Position numbers and translations under genes: made by a program
Assembly (NCBI RefSeq): GCF_007830515.1
Contig: NZ_VLKT01000014.1
Coordinates: forward strand, 79,155 to 143,154
Direction of reading: 5' to 3'
DNA length: 64,000 bases
Source of the DNA: Mesorhizobium tianshanense
Lineage (GTDB): Bacteria > Pseudomonadota > Alphaproteobacteria > Rhizobiales > Rhizobiaceae
Shown here: positions 1-9,000 of the stretch, one piece after another
Numbering within the stretch: position 1 is the first letter of the stretch
Layout of the letters: every line of letters starts with the position of its first letter
Notes under the pieces: generated by a model
Told to the model about the DNA's origin: nothing
The model's database searches: none
The model's input: only the letters and a program-made list of their open reading frames with translations

Positions 1-1029
1 CTGTGGGCCGAACTCGGTGCCCTCGGCCTGCTCGGCATCACCGCCGATCCGGATTTCGGCGGCACCGGCATGGGCTATCTCGCCCATGTCGTCGCGATGG
101 AGGAGATTTCGCGTGCCTCGGCCTCGGTCGGCCTTTCCTACGGCGCCCACTCCAACCTCTGCGTCAACCAGATCAATCGCTGGGCGACGCCCGCGCAGAA
201 GGAAAAATATCTGCCTGCGCTGTGCTCGGGCGAAAAGGTCGGCGCGCTGGCCATGTCGGAATCCGGCGCTGGCTCTGACGTCGTGTCGCTTCGGCTGCGC
301 GCCGAAAAGCGCAACGACCGCTATGTGCTCAACGGCACCAAGATGTGGATCACCAACGGGCCGGACGCCGAGACGCTGGTCGTCTATGCCAAGACCGATC
401 CGGAGCTCCATTCGCGCGGCATCACCGCCTTCATTGTCGAGAAAGCTTTTGCTGGCTTTTCAGTGGCGCAGAAGCTCGACAAACTTGGCATGCGCGGCTC
501 CAATACCGGCGAGCTGGTGTTCGAGAATGTCGAAGTGCCGTTCGACAATGTGCTGCACGAGGAAGGGCGCGGCGTCGAGGTGCTGATGTCTGGTCTCGAC
601 TACGAGCGCACCGTGCTTGCCGGCGGCCCGATCGGGCTGATGGCGGCGTGCCTCGATGTGACGGTCCCCTATGTGCATGAGCGCAAGCAGTTCGGCCAGC
701 CGATCGGCGAGTTCCAGCTGGTGCAGGGCAAGCTGGCCGACATGTATACGGTGATGAGTGCGGCGCGTGCCTACGTCTATGCCGTCGCGGCCGCTTGCGA
801 CCGCGGCCAGACCACGCGCAAGGACGCCGCCGGCTGCGTGCTGTTTGCCGCCGAGAAGGCGACGCAGATGGCGCTCGACGCCATCCAGTTGCTGGGCGGC
901 AACGGCTACATCAACGACTATCCAACCGGCCGGCTTTTGCGCGACGCCAAGCTCTACGAGATCGGCGCCGGCACCAGCGAAATCCGCCGCTGGCTGATCG
1001 GGCGGGAAATCATGGCGGAGGGAATCTAG
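1..1029 (+). CDS. ivd: Isovaleryl-CoA dehydrogenase (5' end outside window)
   Basis: FAD-dependent acyl-CoA dehydrogenase that oxidises isovaleryl-CoA to 3-methylcrotonyl-CoA in leucine breakdown, passing electrons to ETF. The frame is open from base 1, so 342 C-terminal residues are visible and the start lies upstream. The segment [15 protein letters not shown] carries the Glu (about visible residue 202) that is the catalytic base in isovaleryl-CoA dehydrogenases, which separates this clade from other acyl-CoA dehydrogenases. The C-terminal [17 protein letters not shown] is typical of the family. The gene precedes mccB and mccA, the next step of the same pathway. Its stop codon overlaps the stop of the convergent hicB by a few bases. 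Confidence 0.93.
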   Translation: MWAELGALGLLGITADPDFGGTGMGYLAHVVAMEEISRASASVGLSYGAHSNLCVNQINRWATPAQKEKYLPALCSGEKVGALAMSESGAGSDVVSLRLRAEKRNDRYVLNGTKMWITNGPDAETLVVYAKTDPELHSRGITAFIVEKAFAGFSVAQKLDKLGMRGSNTGELVFENVEVPFDNVLHEEGRGVEVLMSGLDYERTVLAGGPIGLMAACLDVTVPYVHERKQFGQPIGEFQLVQGKLADMYTVMSAARAYVYAVAAACDRGQTTRKDAAGCVLFAAEKATQMALDAIQLLGGNGYINDYPTGRLLRDAKLYEIGAGTSEIRRWLIGREIMAEGI

Positions 1030-1394
1030 TGAGCGCGGGTTCGGACTTTTGTCGAACCTTCGTCGACCCGCTTTCGGGCGACTTCGGCAAGCGTGTCCGA
1101 AATCCACTGATTGATGGATTTGCCGTCGCTGGCTGCCGCCTTACCCAACAAGGCATGAATTTCCGGCGTGGTACGCAGAGCGAGCTTGCCGGAGTAGGGC
1201 TTTTGGGGCTCGGTGCCATGCTCCTTGCAAAAGGCAAGATAGTCGTCGACGCTGTCGTGAAACGATTTCACCAGCTCGTCCGCACTTTCGGCCTGGAAAG
1301 TCACAATGTCACGAATGCCGAGGACACGGCCATGGAACACCATATCCTCGTCATCAAACTCGATCGATCCAGCATAACCCTTGTAAAGCTTCAT
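1026..1394 (-). CDS. hicB: HicB-type antitoxin
   Basis: Predicted antitoxin of 122 residues. The N-terminal half ([20 protein letters not shown]) is the degenerate RNase-H-like fold of HicB proteins that look like inactive HicA partners. The C-terminal segment around [20 protein letters not shown] is a ribbon-helix-helix DNA-binding domain, expected to autoregulate the operon. The start was chosen because its ATG overlaps the upstream hicA stop in an ATGA junction, giving translational coupling. The reading frame stays open far upstream, but the added residues are not HicB-like. It converges on ivd with overlapping stop codons. Family assignment is firm; the antitoxin role is inferred from the pairing. 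Confidence 0.86.
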   Translation of the reverse strand: MKLYKGYAGSIEFDDEDMVFHGRVLGIRDIVTFQAESADELVKSFHDSVDDYLAFCKEHGTEPQKPYSGKLALRTTPEIHALLGKAAASDGKSINQWISDTLAEVARKRVDEGSTKVRTRAH

Positions 1395-1645
1395 GGCCTT
1401 ATTCCAACATTTGTCAGAAACTCGCGGATGTCCCTGATTGCCCACCGCTTGGTATCGGGTGATGGATGCGGACGATGAAGAAATAATGTCTGGCCGGCGA
1501 TGGTGAACCTGACTCGAGAACCGCTTCCCTCGGACATCTCCGCTCCGAGTGCAATCAACAACGCCTCGACATCCCGCCATTTGATCGAGCCACTCACTGG
1601 GTCCGCAAAAATGGCTTCCAATGTTTGCCTGTGTTTTCCGCGCAT
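1391..1645 (-). CDS. hicA: HicA-type mRNA interferase toxin, variant active site
   Basis: Small basic protein of 84 residues with the HicA double-stranded-RNA-binding-like fold, placed first in a toxin-antitoxin operon with hicB. The start at 1645 is backed by a GGAGGT ribosome binding site a few bases upstream; an in-frame ATG 12 bases earlier is possible. Classical HicA carries a catalytic His in a G-S-H motif. Here the corresponding segment reads EGSGSRVRF with no His, followed by FLHRPHPSPDTKRWAIRDI, so the nearest histidines sit one strand later. This GSRVRF subfamily is widespread in proteobacteria. The predicted activity is ribosome-independent mRNA cleavage; whether it is toxic cannot be read from sequence. 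Confidence 0.82.
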   Translation of the reverse strand: MRGKHRQTLEAIFADPVSGSIKWRDVEALLIALGAEMSEGSGSRVRFTIAGQTLFLHRPHPSPDTKRWAIRDIREFLTNVGIRP

Positions 1646-1728
1646 GATGACCTCCATGGAAAATGCCCCGGCAGGAAGCGCCGGGTTCGCCGTTGGCGGT
1701 CGCACGTCATGCGCGACGAAACTCAGAT

Positions 1729-1750
1729 TTGATAGCGAAATATGATATCA
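1729..1750. promoter_or_regulatory. Candidate HicB operator / divergent promoter region
   Basis: The 119-base gap between divergent hicA and mccB is locally AT-rich here. It contains TTTGATAG followed by the palindrome TGATATCA, that is, TGATA repeated with a 15-base period and also inverted. HicB ribbon-helix-helix domains bind such short repeats next to their own promoter. If this is the operator, it would lie directly in front of mccB as well. This is an inference from position and symmetry only. Confidence 0.3.
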
Positions 1751-1764
1751 CCTCAGGTTTGTCA

Positions 1765-3372
1765 ATGACCACCCTCACCTCGCAGATCTCGCCCGCCTCT
1801 GACACCTTCCGCGCCAATGCCGAACGCATGCGGGCGCTGGTCGCCGATATTGCGGAAAAGGCGGCAACCGTCGAGCGCGGCGGCTCGGACGAAGCGCGTG
1901 AACGCCACCAGAGCCGCGGCAAGCTTCTGCCGCGCGAGCGCCTCGCCCAGTTGCTCGACACCGGTTCGCCCTTCCTCGAGATCGGCCAGTTCGCCGCGTG
2001 GTCGATGTATGGCGAAGACATCTCCTCGGCCGGCATCATCGCCGGCATCGGTCGCGTCGAAGGCACCGAAGTGATGGTCGTCGTCAACGACGCCACGGTG
2101 AAGGGCGGCACCTATTATCCGCTGACCGTGAAGAAGCATCTGCGCGCCCAGGAGATCGCGCTGCAGAACAAGCTGCCTTGCGTCTATCTGGTCGACAGCG
2201 GTGGCGCCAATCTGCCCAACCAGGACGAGGTGTTTCCCGACCGCGATCATTTCGGCCGCATCTTCTACAACCAGGCCAACATGTCGGCTTCAGGCATACC
2301 GCAGATCGCCTGCGTCATGGGTTCGTGCACGGCGGGCGGCGCCTATGTGCCGGCGATGTCGGACGAGACGATCATGGTACGCAACCAGGCGACCATCTTC
2401 CTTGGCGGCCCGCCGCTGGTGAAGGCCGCCACCGGCGAGGATGTCAGTGCGGAGGAGCTGGGTGGCGCCGATGTGCATACACGGCTATCCGGCGTTGCCG
2501 ACCATTACGCGCTGGACGACGAGCATGCGCTGGCGATCGCGCGCCGCATCGTCAAAAACCTGAATCGAAAGAAGGAGATCGGGCTGGCACTTCGCGATTC
2601 GATTCCGCCGCTTCATGCAGCGGATGAGCTCTACGGCATCGTGCCGACGGATCTGCGCCAGCCCTATGACGTGCGCGAGGTGATCGCGCGTGTCGTCGAC
2701 GGCTCCGAATTCGACGAGTTCAAGCAGAATTACGGCACCACGCTGGTCACCGGCTTTGCCCATCTTCAGGGCATGCCGGTCGGCATCATCGCCAATAACG
2801 GCGTGCTGTTCTCCGAAAGCGCCTTGAAGGGTGCGCATTTCATCGAACTGTGCTGCCAGCGCAAGATCCCGCTGGTCTTCCTGCAAAACATCACCGGCTT
2901 CATGGTGGGACGAAAATACGAGGCGGGCGGCATTGCCAAGGACGGCGCCAAGCTGGTGATGGCGGTCGCCACGGCCCGCGTGCCGAAGGTAACCATGATC
3001 ATCGGCGGCTCGTTCGGCGCCGGCAATTACGGCATGTGCGGACGCGCCTATTCGCCCCGCTTCCTATGGATGTGGCCGAATGCCCGCATTTCCGTGATGG
3101 GCGGCGAGCAGGCGGCCACCGTCCTGGCCGTCGTCAAGCGCGAGGGGATCGAGCGCAAGGGCGGGGAATGGAGCGCCGAAGAGGAGGCAAAATTCAAGAA
3201 GCCGATCCTGATGAAATACGAGCATGAAGGCCACCCGCTCTATTCCTCGGCGCGGCTCTGGGATGACGGTATCATCGACCCGGCCAAGACGCGCGAGGTG
3301 CTGGCGCTCAGCCTATCCGCCGCGCTGAACGCCGAGATCGAAGAGACACGGTTCGGCGTGTTCAGGATGTGA
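1765..3372 (+). CDS. mccB: Methylcrotonyl-CoA carboxylase, carboxyltransferase (beta) subunit
   Basis: Carboxyltransferase subunit of 535 residues that moves the carboxyl group from carboxybiotin to 3-methylcrotonyl-CoA. It has the two crotonase-like halves of biotin-dependent carboxyltransferases: the N-terminal acyl-CoA half with [10 protein letters not shown] and [16 protein letters not shown], and the C-terminal carboxybiotin half with [20 protein letters not shown] and [16 protein letters not shown]. The ATG at 1765 starts at the usual family N-terminus; the frame is open further upstream but without conserved residues. It is followed after one base by the macro-domain gene and, 1.1 kb on, by mccA. 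Propionyl-CoA carboxylase beta is the main alternative; the ivd and mccA context favours MCC. Confidence 0.93.
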   Translation: MTTLTSQISPASDTFRANAERMRALVADIAEKAATVERGGSDEARERHQSRGKLLPRERLAQLLDTGSPFLEIGQFAAWSMYGEDISSAGIIAGIGRVEGTEVMVVVNDATVKGGTYYPLTVKKHLRAQEIALQNKLPCVYLVDSGGANLPNQDEVFPDRDHFGRIFYNQANMSASGIPQIACVMGSCTAGGAYVPAMSDETIMVRNQATIFLGGPPLVKAATGEDVSAEELGGADVHTRLSGVADHYALDDEHALAIARRIVKNLNRKKEIGLALRDSIPPLHAADELYGIVPTDLRQPYDVREVIARVVDGSEFDEFKQNYGTTLVTGFAHLQGMPVGIIANNGVLFSESALKGAHFIELCCQRKIPLVFLQNITGFMVGRKYEAGGIAKDGAKLVMAVATARVPKVTMIIGGSFGAGNYGMCGRAYSPRFLWMWPNARISVMGGEQAATVLAVVKREGIERKGGEWSAEEEAKFKKPILMKYEHEGHPLYSSARLWDDGIIDPAKTREVLALSLSAALNAEIEETRFGVFRM

Positions 3373-3373
3373 G

Positions 3374-3916
3374 ATGAGCGAAATCGATCAGAGGATTCGC
3401 CTTCACATTGGCGACATCACGAAGCTGGCGGTCGATGCCATCGTCAACGCCGCCAACACGTCGCTCTTGGGAGGCGGTGGCGTCGACGGCGCCATTCACC
3501 GGGCGGCCGGCCCCGAGTTGGAGTTCGAATGCCGGATGCTGAATGGCTGCAAGGTCGGCGGCGCAAAACTCACCAAGGGCTACAGACTGCCGGTTCGCCA
3601 CATCATCCACACGGTCGGCCCCGTCTGGCAAGGCGGTGATAAAGACGAAGCGGAGCTGCTCGCCTCCTGTTATCGCCGGTCGCTCGAATGCGCCGCCGCC
3701 AAGGATTGCCGGACGGTGGCGTTCCCGGCGATCTCGACCGGTGTATACCGATATCCAAAGGACCAGGCGACGCAGATCGCCGTCGGCACCGTGAGCGCCT
3801 TCATCGGCCAGAACGCGGTTCCGGAAACCGTCGTTTTCTGCTGCTTCGACCAACAAATGGCGGAACTATATCAACAGGCGTTACTGCGCCTGGCGGAGCG
3901 TGGTCCGCACCGATGA
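3374..3916 (+). CDS. Macro-domain ADP-ribose/O-acetyl-ADP-ribose hydrolase
   Basis: Single macro domain of 180 residues of the YmdB/MacroD class. These enzymes deacetylate O-acetyl-ADP-ribose and can remove mono-ADP-ribose from proteins. The substrate loop [22 protein letters not shown] is split here only to quote [16 protein letters not shown], which holds the catalytic Asn and Asp positions of this class; a second loop, [11 protein letters not shown], contacts the distal ribose. The ATG lies one base after the mccB stop, so translation is likely coupled to mccB, inside the leucine-degradation cluster. Why a macro domain should travel with MCC is not known; O-acyl-ADP-ribose produced from acyl-lysine removal is one possible link, and that is inference. 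Confidence 0.9.
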   Translation: MSEIDQRIRLHIGDITKLAVDAIVNAANTSLLGGGGVDGAIHRAAGPELEFECRMLNGCKVGGAKLTKGYRLPVRHIIHTVGPVWQGGDKDEAELLASCYRRSLECAAAKDCRTVAFPAISTGVYRYPKDQATQIAVGTVSAFIGQNAVPETVVFCCFDQQMAELYQQALLRLAERGPHR

Positions 3917-4021
3917 GAGAACCCATCCACACCCTTCAGACTCATTTTCAATCATTGAACTGGCCACACGGAAAAATTGCGTCTATTGCTCCTTGTAAAT
4001 ACCAATGGGGATTGGGCGAAG

Positions 4022-4399
4022 ATGAGACTGCAATTTTTTCAGAAAACAACTGTGTCTGTACTTGCGGGACTTCTTATATTAGCGGCACCTGGCGTTGGCG
4101 CAGCGGAATCGCTGGCGGGAAGCAAAGGCGACAGCCGTTTCGCCGTCCATTTTCCGCCGGGTTCGACGGGAGACTGCCCGAAAGCCTACAAAGCCTATGT
4201 GGCAGCCAGCGGGCATTCCGCCTATGCAACGACCTTCCATTCGCGCGTGACCGATTTATACGTCATTTGCAGCGCGCGGCTGAACGCGCCCTCCAAGAAG
4301 GCTGCGGAAGATCTGGCCCTGCGGTCCTGTCAGGCCGGCGTCAAACAATACAAGGTCAAGACCGCAAGCGGGGGCTGCGGAATCGCCGCTTCGAAATAG
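4022..4399 (+). CDS. Small secreted protein of unknown function
   Basis: A 125-residue protein beginning with a clear Sec signal peptide (MRLQFFQKTTVSVLAGLLIL, cleavage near GVGAAES). The mature part has four cysteines (DCPKAY, ICSARL, LRSCQAG, GGCGI), suggesting two disulfides in the periplasm, and a segment of the form KKAAEDLALRSC seen in small periplasmic repeats that end in a Cys. A GGGCGAAG sequence just upstream serves as a plausible ribosome binding site for this ATG; a start 45 bases earlier is possible. It sits between the macro gene and mccA on the same strand. I do not recognise a named family and assign no function. Confidence 0.7.
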   Translation: MRLQFFQKTTVSVLAGLLILAAPGVGAAESLAGSKGDSRFAVHFPPGSTGDCPKAYKAYVAASGHSAYATTFHSRVTDLYVICSARLNAPSKKAAEDLALRSCQAGVKQYKVKTASGGCGIAASK

Positions 4400-4484
4400 A
4401 CGGGCGCCTGCCAGGCCGGCGGGACAGCGGCAGCGCGAAGAAACAACCACGTCGTCCGTCGCAAACCCTGGCTGCGGAGGCTGC

Positions 4485-6449
4485 ATGTTCGCCAAGATCC
4501 TGATCGCCAATCGCGGTGAGATCGCTTGCCGGGTGATCCGCACGGCACGCAAGCTGAGCGTGCGAACGGTCGCCGTCTATTCCGACGCCGATGCCGGGGC
4601 CTTGCATGTAGAGATGGCTGACGAGGCGATTCATATCGGTCCCTCGCTCGCCGGCGAAAGTTATCTGCGCGGCGACAAGATCATCGCCGCGGCTTTGGCA
4701 GCAGGCGCGGAAGCCATCCATCCCGGCTACGGTTTTCTGTCGGAAAACCCCGATTTCGTCGACCAGGTGACAGCGGCGGAACTCATTTTCATCGGCCCAT
4801 CGGCCGCCTCGATCCGCGCCATGGGGCTGAAGGACGCGGCCAAGCGGCTGATGGAGAAGGCCGGCGTGCCTGTTGTGCCGGGCTATCACGGCGAGGCGCA
4901 GGAGATCGTGCTGCTCGCCTCCAAGGCACGCGAGATCGGCTATCCGGTGCTGATCAAGGCGCGCGCCGGTGGCGGTGGCAAGGGCATGCGACGCGTGGAA
5001 CATCCCGACGACTTTTCCGAGGCGCTGTCGGGGGCGCGGCGCGAGGCGAAGGCCGCCTTTGGCGACGACCGCGTGCTGGTCGAGAAATATATCGACAAGC
5101 CGCGCCACATCGAGGTTCAGGTGTTTGGCGACAATGTCGGCAATGTCGTGCATCTCTACGAACGCGACTGCTCGGCGCAGCGCCGCCACCAGAAGGTGAT
5201 CGAGGAAGCCCCCGCCCCCGGCATGACGCCGGCGCTGCGCAAGGCGATGACGGAGGCCGCGGTGAAGGCCGCCAAGGCGATCAGCTATTCCGGCGCCGGC
5301 ACGATCGAATTCATCGTCGATGCCTCGCAAGGGCTGAAGGCCGACCGCTTCTGGTTCATGGAAATGAACACCCGCCTGCAGGTCGAGCACCCCGTCACCG
5401 AAATGGTCACCGGCACCGATCTGGTCGAATGGCAGTTGCGAGTGGCCTCCGGCGAGAAGCTGCCGAAGACGCAGAGCGAGATCGCGCTCTCCGGTCACGC
5501 CTTCGAGGCGCGCATCTATGCCGAGGACGCGGCGAAGGGGTTTTTGCCGGCGACGGGCACGCTGCATCACCTGAAATTTCCGGATATCGTGGCCGAGGGC
5601 GCCAGCATGCGGATCGAGACCGGCGTGCGGGCCGGTGATGCCATCCCGCCCTTCTACGACCCGATGATCGCCAAGCTGGTCCTGCATGGCAAGGACAGGC
5701 CGGCGGCACTCGAAGCGCTGGGCACAGCCCTTTCGCAGACCGAGATCGCCGGCTCGACCGTCAACACCGCCTTTCTCGCTGCGCTTGCCGCTGACGCGGA
5801 TTTTTCGGCAGGCGATGTCGATACCGGTCTGATCGGCAGGCATCAGCAAGCGCTGACCGCAGTCCCGTCGCCGAGCAGCGAGACCGTCGCCGCAGCCGCG
5901 CTTGCGGCGTCCAGCGCCGGGGCTCGGGCGCCGACCGACGACCCGTGGTCGTCACTTGCCGGCTATGCGCATTTCCACGCGACCGCGCGGCGCGCGCGGC
6001 TGCGTTACGGCGAGGAGGATATTCTCGCGCTTGTGTCGGTGCGGCCGGACGGGCGCTTCCAAGTGGCGCTGGACGCACCTTATGACGGCGCCAACCCGCA
6101 TGATCTTCGCGCCGCCCCTCGCCTCGCCCGATGGCCGGGCCACGTCACGGTATTCGAAGGCGCCGCCGGCTACAGTTTCGTCGTGCCCGATCCGCTGGCG
6201 AGAGCCGACGAAATCGCCGCCGGTTCAGACAGCCTGCGCGCGCCGATGCCGGGTCTGGTCAAGCTGGTGCGCGCGGCGAGAGGCGAGGCCGTCATCAAGG
6301 GCCAGCCGCTGTTGATCCTGGAAGCGATGAAGATGGAGCACACGATTTCCGCCACCCATGACGGGACGATCGCGGAGATCGCGGCCGAAGGCGCGCAGGT
6401 CACCGACGGGACGGTGCTGGTGCGTTTTGCCGAGGAAACCCACGGCTGA
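4485..6449 (+). CDS. mccA: Methylcrotonyl-CoA carboxylase, biotin carboxylase/carrier (alpha) subunit
   Basis: Alpha subunit of 654 residues that carboxylates its own biotin with ATP and bicarbonate. The biotin carboxylase part covers roughly residues 1-450, starting FAKILIANRGEIACRVIRTA, with the ATP-grasp glycine loop RAGGGGKGMRRV and the active-site stretch FMEMNTRLQVEHPVTE. The biotin carrier domain at the C-terminus holds EAMKMEHT with the biotinylated Lys near residue 616. A GGAGG ribosome binding site sits just before the ATG. It works with mccB, two genes upstream. No HMG-CoA lyase gene follows in this window, unlike many liu/mcc clusters, where it is adjacent. Confidence 0.95.
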   Translation: MFAKILIANRGEIACRVIRTARKLSVRTVAVYSDADAGALHVEMADEAIHIGPSLAGESYLRGDKIIAAALAAGAEAIHPGYGFLSENPDFVDQVTAAELIFIGPSAASIRAMGLKDAAKRLMEKAGVPVVPGYHGEAQEIVLLASKAREIGYPVLIKARAGGGGKGMRRVEHPDDFSEALSGARREAKAAFGDDRVLVEKYIDKPRHIEVQVFGDNVGNVVHLYERDCSAQRRHQKVIEEAPAPGMTPALRKAMTEAAVKAAKAISYSGAGTIEFIVDASQGLKADRFWFMEMNTRLQVEHPVTEMVTGTDLVEWQLRVASGEKLPKTQSEIALSGHAFEARIYAEDAAKGFLPATGTLHHLKFPDIVAEGASMRIETGVRAGDAIPPFYDPMIAKLVLHGKDRPAALEALGTALSQTEIAGSTVNTAFLAALAADADFSAGDVDTGLIGRHQQALTAVPSPSSETVAAAALAASSAGARAPTDDPWSSLAGYAHFHATARRARLRYGEEDILALVSVRPDGRFQVALDAPYDGANPHDLRAAPRLARWPGHVTVFEGAAGYSFVVPDPLARADEIAAGSDSLRAPMPGLVKLVRAARGEAVIKGQPLLILEAMKMEHTISATHDGTIAEIAAEGAQVTDGTVLVRFAEETHG

Positions 6450-6536
6450 CGCGCCGAGTCGCCGACCCCGGTGCCAAAACAGCCGCAGGCGGCGGGACAG
6501 AAGGGGGCCATAAAGCGCCCACTTCCAGACCAGAAA

Positions 6537-6567
6537 TGGAAATGGCCGGGCAGCCCGGTCATTTCCA
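6537..6567. terminator. Hairpin between convergent mccA and livJ-like genes
   Basis: Inverted repeat TGGAAATG-G-CCGGG-cag-CCCGG-T-CATTTCCA: an 8-bp outer arm, one G.T pair and a 5-bp inner stem around a 3-base loop. It lies between two convergent genes and could stop transcription from both sides. There is no clear U tract, so Rho-independent action is uncertain. Confidence 0.5.
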
Positions 6568-6585
6568 CCTGAAATACAGAATCGA

Positions 6586-7707
6586 CTACGGCTGGATCGG
6601 CGCGTATTTGCCGTCGTGCCACTGGTTGATGTCGTAGCTGGCGTTCTTGAGGTCGCCCTTCTCGTCGAAGGTAACCGGGCCGACGACGGTGTTGATCGAC
6701 TGACTGTTCTTCAAGGCTTCGGCAACCTTGGCCGGATCGTCGCTGCCGGCGCGCTTGATGCCCTCGGCAAAGGCCTGGATTACGGCGTAGGAGAACAGGG
6801 TGAAGCCCTCCGGTACGAAGCCACCGGCCTTGATCTTTTCGATCGCTTCCTTGGCTTCCGGCTTTGCTTGCGGATCCGACGGGAAGACGAACATGGTGCC
6901 TTCGCCGGCCGGACCGGCAACCTGCCAGAATTCCGGCGAGGCGATCGAGTCCGGCATGATCAACTGGAACTTGAGGTCCTGTTCCGCCGACTGGCGCAGA
7001 ATGAGGCCGGCTTCGGGGTGATAGCCGCCGAAGTAGACGACGTCAGCCTTCAGGCCCTTGAGCTTGGTGACAAGCGCGGCGTAGTCCTTTTCACCGGCGT
7101 TGATGCCCTCGTAAAGGATCTCGTTGAGGCCGTTCTGGTTCATCGTTTCCTTGACGGCATCGGCCACGCCCTGCCCGTAGGCGCTCTTGTCGTGCATGAT
7201 GACGACGTTCTTGCCGGCATATTTCTTGGCGATCCAAGGACCGATGAAGGCGCCCTGGGCATCGTCACGCGTATAGAGGCGCATGATCGTCGGCCAGCCG
7301 GCTTTCGCCGCGGCGTCCGTCAGCACCGGGTTCGACGACGCCGGGCTCATCATCAGCGCGCCGGCTTCGGCATAGACGGCGGAGGCCGGGATGCTCGAGC
7401 CCGAGCAGGCATGGCCATCGATGAACATGACTCCGTCAGCCACGATGCGATTGGCGACCGAAACCGCCTGCTTCGGATCGCACTGGTCATCCTCGATGTC
7501 GAGCTTGATCTGGCGGCCATCGACGCCGCCGGCCGCGTTGATCGCGTCGGCGGCGGCTTGCGCACCCTGCTTGAACTGGTCGCCGATGGTGGCAAGCTGA
7601 CCGGTCATCGGTCCGACCACCGCAAAGGTGATGTCGTCGGCGAAGGCAACCGGCGCGCTCATCATCAGGCCCACTATGGCCGCGCTCAAAATACCCAATC
7701 TTTTCAT
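6586..7707 (-). CDS. Periplasmic branched-chain amino-acid-type ABC transporter binding protein
   Basis: A 373-residue LivJ/LivK-like periplasmic binding protein (type 1 fold). It has a signal peptide (MKRLGILSAAIVGLMMSAPV, cleavage near AFADD) and the usual family features: FAVVGPMTGQLATIGDQFKQ, DDQCDPKQAVSVANRIV, GHACSGSSIPASAVY and a long central SPASSNPVLT region. The start at 7707 is the ATG that begins the signal peptide; the upstream extension of the frame is not signal-like. No permease or ATPase genes of the Liv transporter are nearby, so the partner complex must be elsewhere. Leucine, isoleucine or valine would fit the neighbouring leucine-catabolism genes, but the ligand is not proven by sequence. 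Confidence 0.9.
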   Translation of the reverse strand: MKRLGILSAAIVGLMMSAPVAFADDITFAVVGPMTGQLATIGDQFKQGAQAAADAINAAGGVDGRQIKLDIEDDQCDPKQAVSVANRIVADGVMFIDGHACSGSSIPASAVYAEAGALMMSPASSNPVLTDAAAKAGWPTIMRLYTRDDAQGAFIGPWIAKKYAGKNVVIMHDKSAYGQGVADAVKETMNQNGLNEILYEGINAGEKDYAALVTKLKGLKADVVYFGGYHPEAGLILRQSAEQDLKFQLIMPDSIASPEFWQVAGPAGEGTMFVFPSDPQAKPEAKEAIEKIKAGGFVPEGFTLFSYAVIQAFAEGIKRAGSDDPAKVAEALKNSQSINTVVGPVTFDEKGDLKNASYDINQWHDGKYAPIQP

Positions 7708-7973
7708 AGCGATACAATTCCTCCACTCTCGCGCGGCCGCCCGGCCGCGCCTCTTCCAGAGTGGGCGGGAGAATTTCACCCTTCGCCAGGCCTGTCTAGG
7801 CGCATCGGCGGCACTCGATTGGGCCTGCAACGTTACTGTTTGACCATGTGTGGGGGTCTGGGCCCTTGCCGGTATTAGGGATAGCCCGCCCGAAGTTTCG
7901 AATTGCGATACATAACGGACATGCCGCTAGCGAGCGGCGTTCCGCAGTTTGGCTCCGAGCCGGCTGGACCCGG

Positions 7974-8798
7974 TCACACGGCGCGCGCTATATAAGCGTA
8001 GTAAACACAGCAGCCGAAGAACTCGCCGGCAGCGCTGGCCGCCAAGAGTTCATCCAGCCACGACGATGCCTCGGCTTCGTCCACTATTCCCGCCCGCGGC
8101 GCGAGCTTGGCGTAAGCTTCGATCCCGCTTCTCCAGAAATCAGCGCCCCCGATCTCTGCGATGATGCTCGGGATGACTGTTTCTATGACGAATCCTGCTT
8201 GCTTCAGTAGTCGAGGCAGTTGCCGGAGAATGCGCGGATTGGTTACGAGCGATGCGACGATTGCATCGTCCATGTGGCGCGAACGCCGCTCATCAGAAAG
8301 TTCGAACGTCATCGACGCATAATCGCCGTCGAAGATGCACGCGGATGCTCCCTGAGGGAGCAGTCGCCGCATCTCGGCGAGCGTCCTTGGCGGATCATCG
8401 AGATGGCTGAAGAGGGTGTGAGCAACCACGGCGTCGAGTGATCCCGATTGAAGGCCAAGCGCACGCGAATCACCAGCTTCAAAACGAACGCGATCGCTTA
8501 GCTTCTCTCGTTCGGCCAGTCGTTTGGCTGCGTCGACGAGATAGTCGCTGAGATCGATTCCCAGAACGGAACCCCCGAAGCCGGGACGCTGCGCTATGGC
8601 CCGTGCCGCAACTCCCGTGCCGCATCCAAGGTCAAGGACATTGGCCTTGTCGTCGATTTCCATTCGATCGAGGTATGCGGAAAGCGGTCCCGCAAAATTG
8701 GGATGTCCTCCGCGCGCCTCCAGGCGAGTGATCATCACTTCCAAGGCATTCGGATCTAGCTTGTCGGTGAGTCGGAAAGGGTCGAGCGCCTGGGCCAT
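7974..8798 (-). CDS. SAM-dependent class I methyltransferase
   Basis: A 274-residue Rossmann methyltransferase. Motif I is VLDLGCGTGVAARAIA near residue 50, followed by LGIDLSDYLVDAAKRL (motif II), RVRFEAGDSRAL (motif III) and LDAVVAHTLFSHLDDPPRTL (motif IV region), all typical of UbiE/Coq5-like small-molecule methyltransferases. The ATG at 8798 has a GGGGGAT ribosome binding site about nine bases upstream; an in-frame TTG six codons earlier is less likely. It is divergent from the lysR gene at 9001 with a shared 202-base promoter region, so LysR control is possible. The substrate cannot be told. Confidence 0.86.
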   Translation of the reverse strand: MAQALDPFRLTDKLDPNALEVMITRLEARGGHPNFAGPLSAYLDRMEIDDKANVLDLGCGTGVAARAIAQRPGFGGSVLGIDLSDYLVDAAKRLAEREKLSDRVRFEAGDSRALGLQSGSLDAVVAHTLFSHLDDPPRTLAEMRRLLPQGASACIFDGDYASMTFELSDERRSRHMDDAIVASLVTNPRILRQLPRLLKQAGFVIETVIPSIIAEIGGADFWRSGIEAYAKLAPRAGIVDEAEASSWLDELLAASAAGEFFGCCVYYAYIARAV

Positions 8799-9000
8799 GA
8801 TGTCTGTATCCCCCAACTACCGTTCCTACGACGTTACGGCGGCATCTTGCCGTTGCGAAACCTCATCGGCCCGCAATCCGGTTTTTGAACGCTCTGACGG
8901 TTTGCACCGATAGCCACTACAATTCTTCTACCATGTTCAACTTTGCGGAAAAATTCGGCAATATGGAAATCCGGGCTTGCAAAATCGCACAGGAGCCGAG

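Noticed and set aside
4356..5849. A 497-residue minus-strand frame across mccA
   Set aside because: Antisense shadow: the sense strand has complete biotin carboxylase motifs. Its product is Arg/His-rich without pattern.
6616..7878. A 420-residue plus-strand frame opposite the LivJ-like gene
   Set aside because: Mirror frame of a gene with a signal peptide and family motifs; composition-driven.
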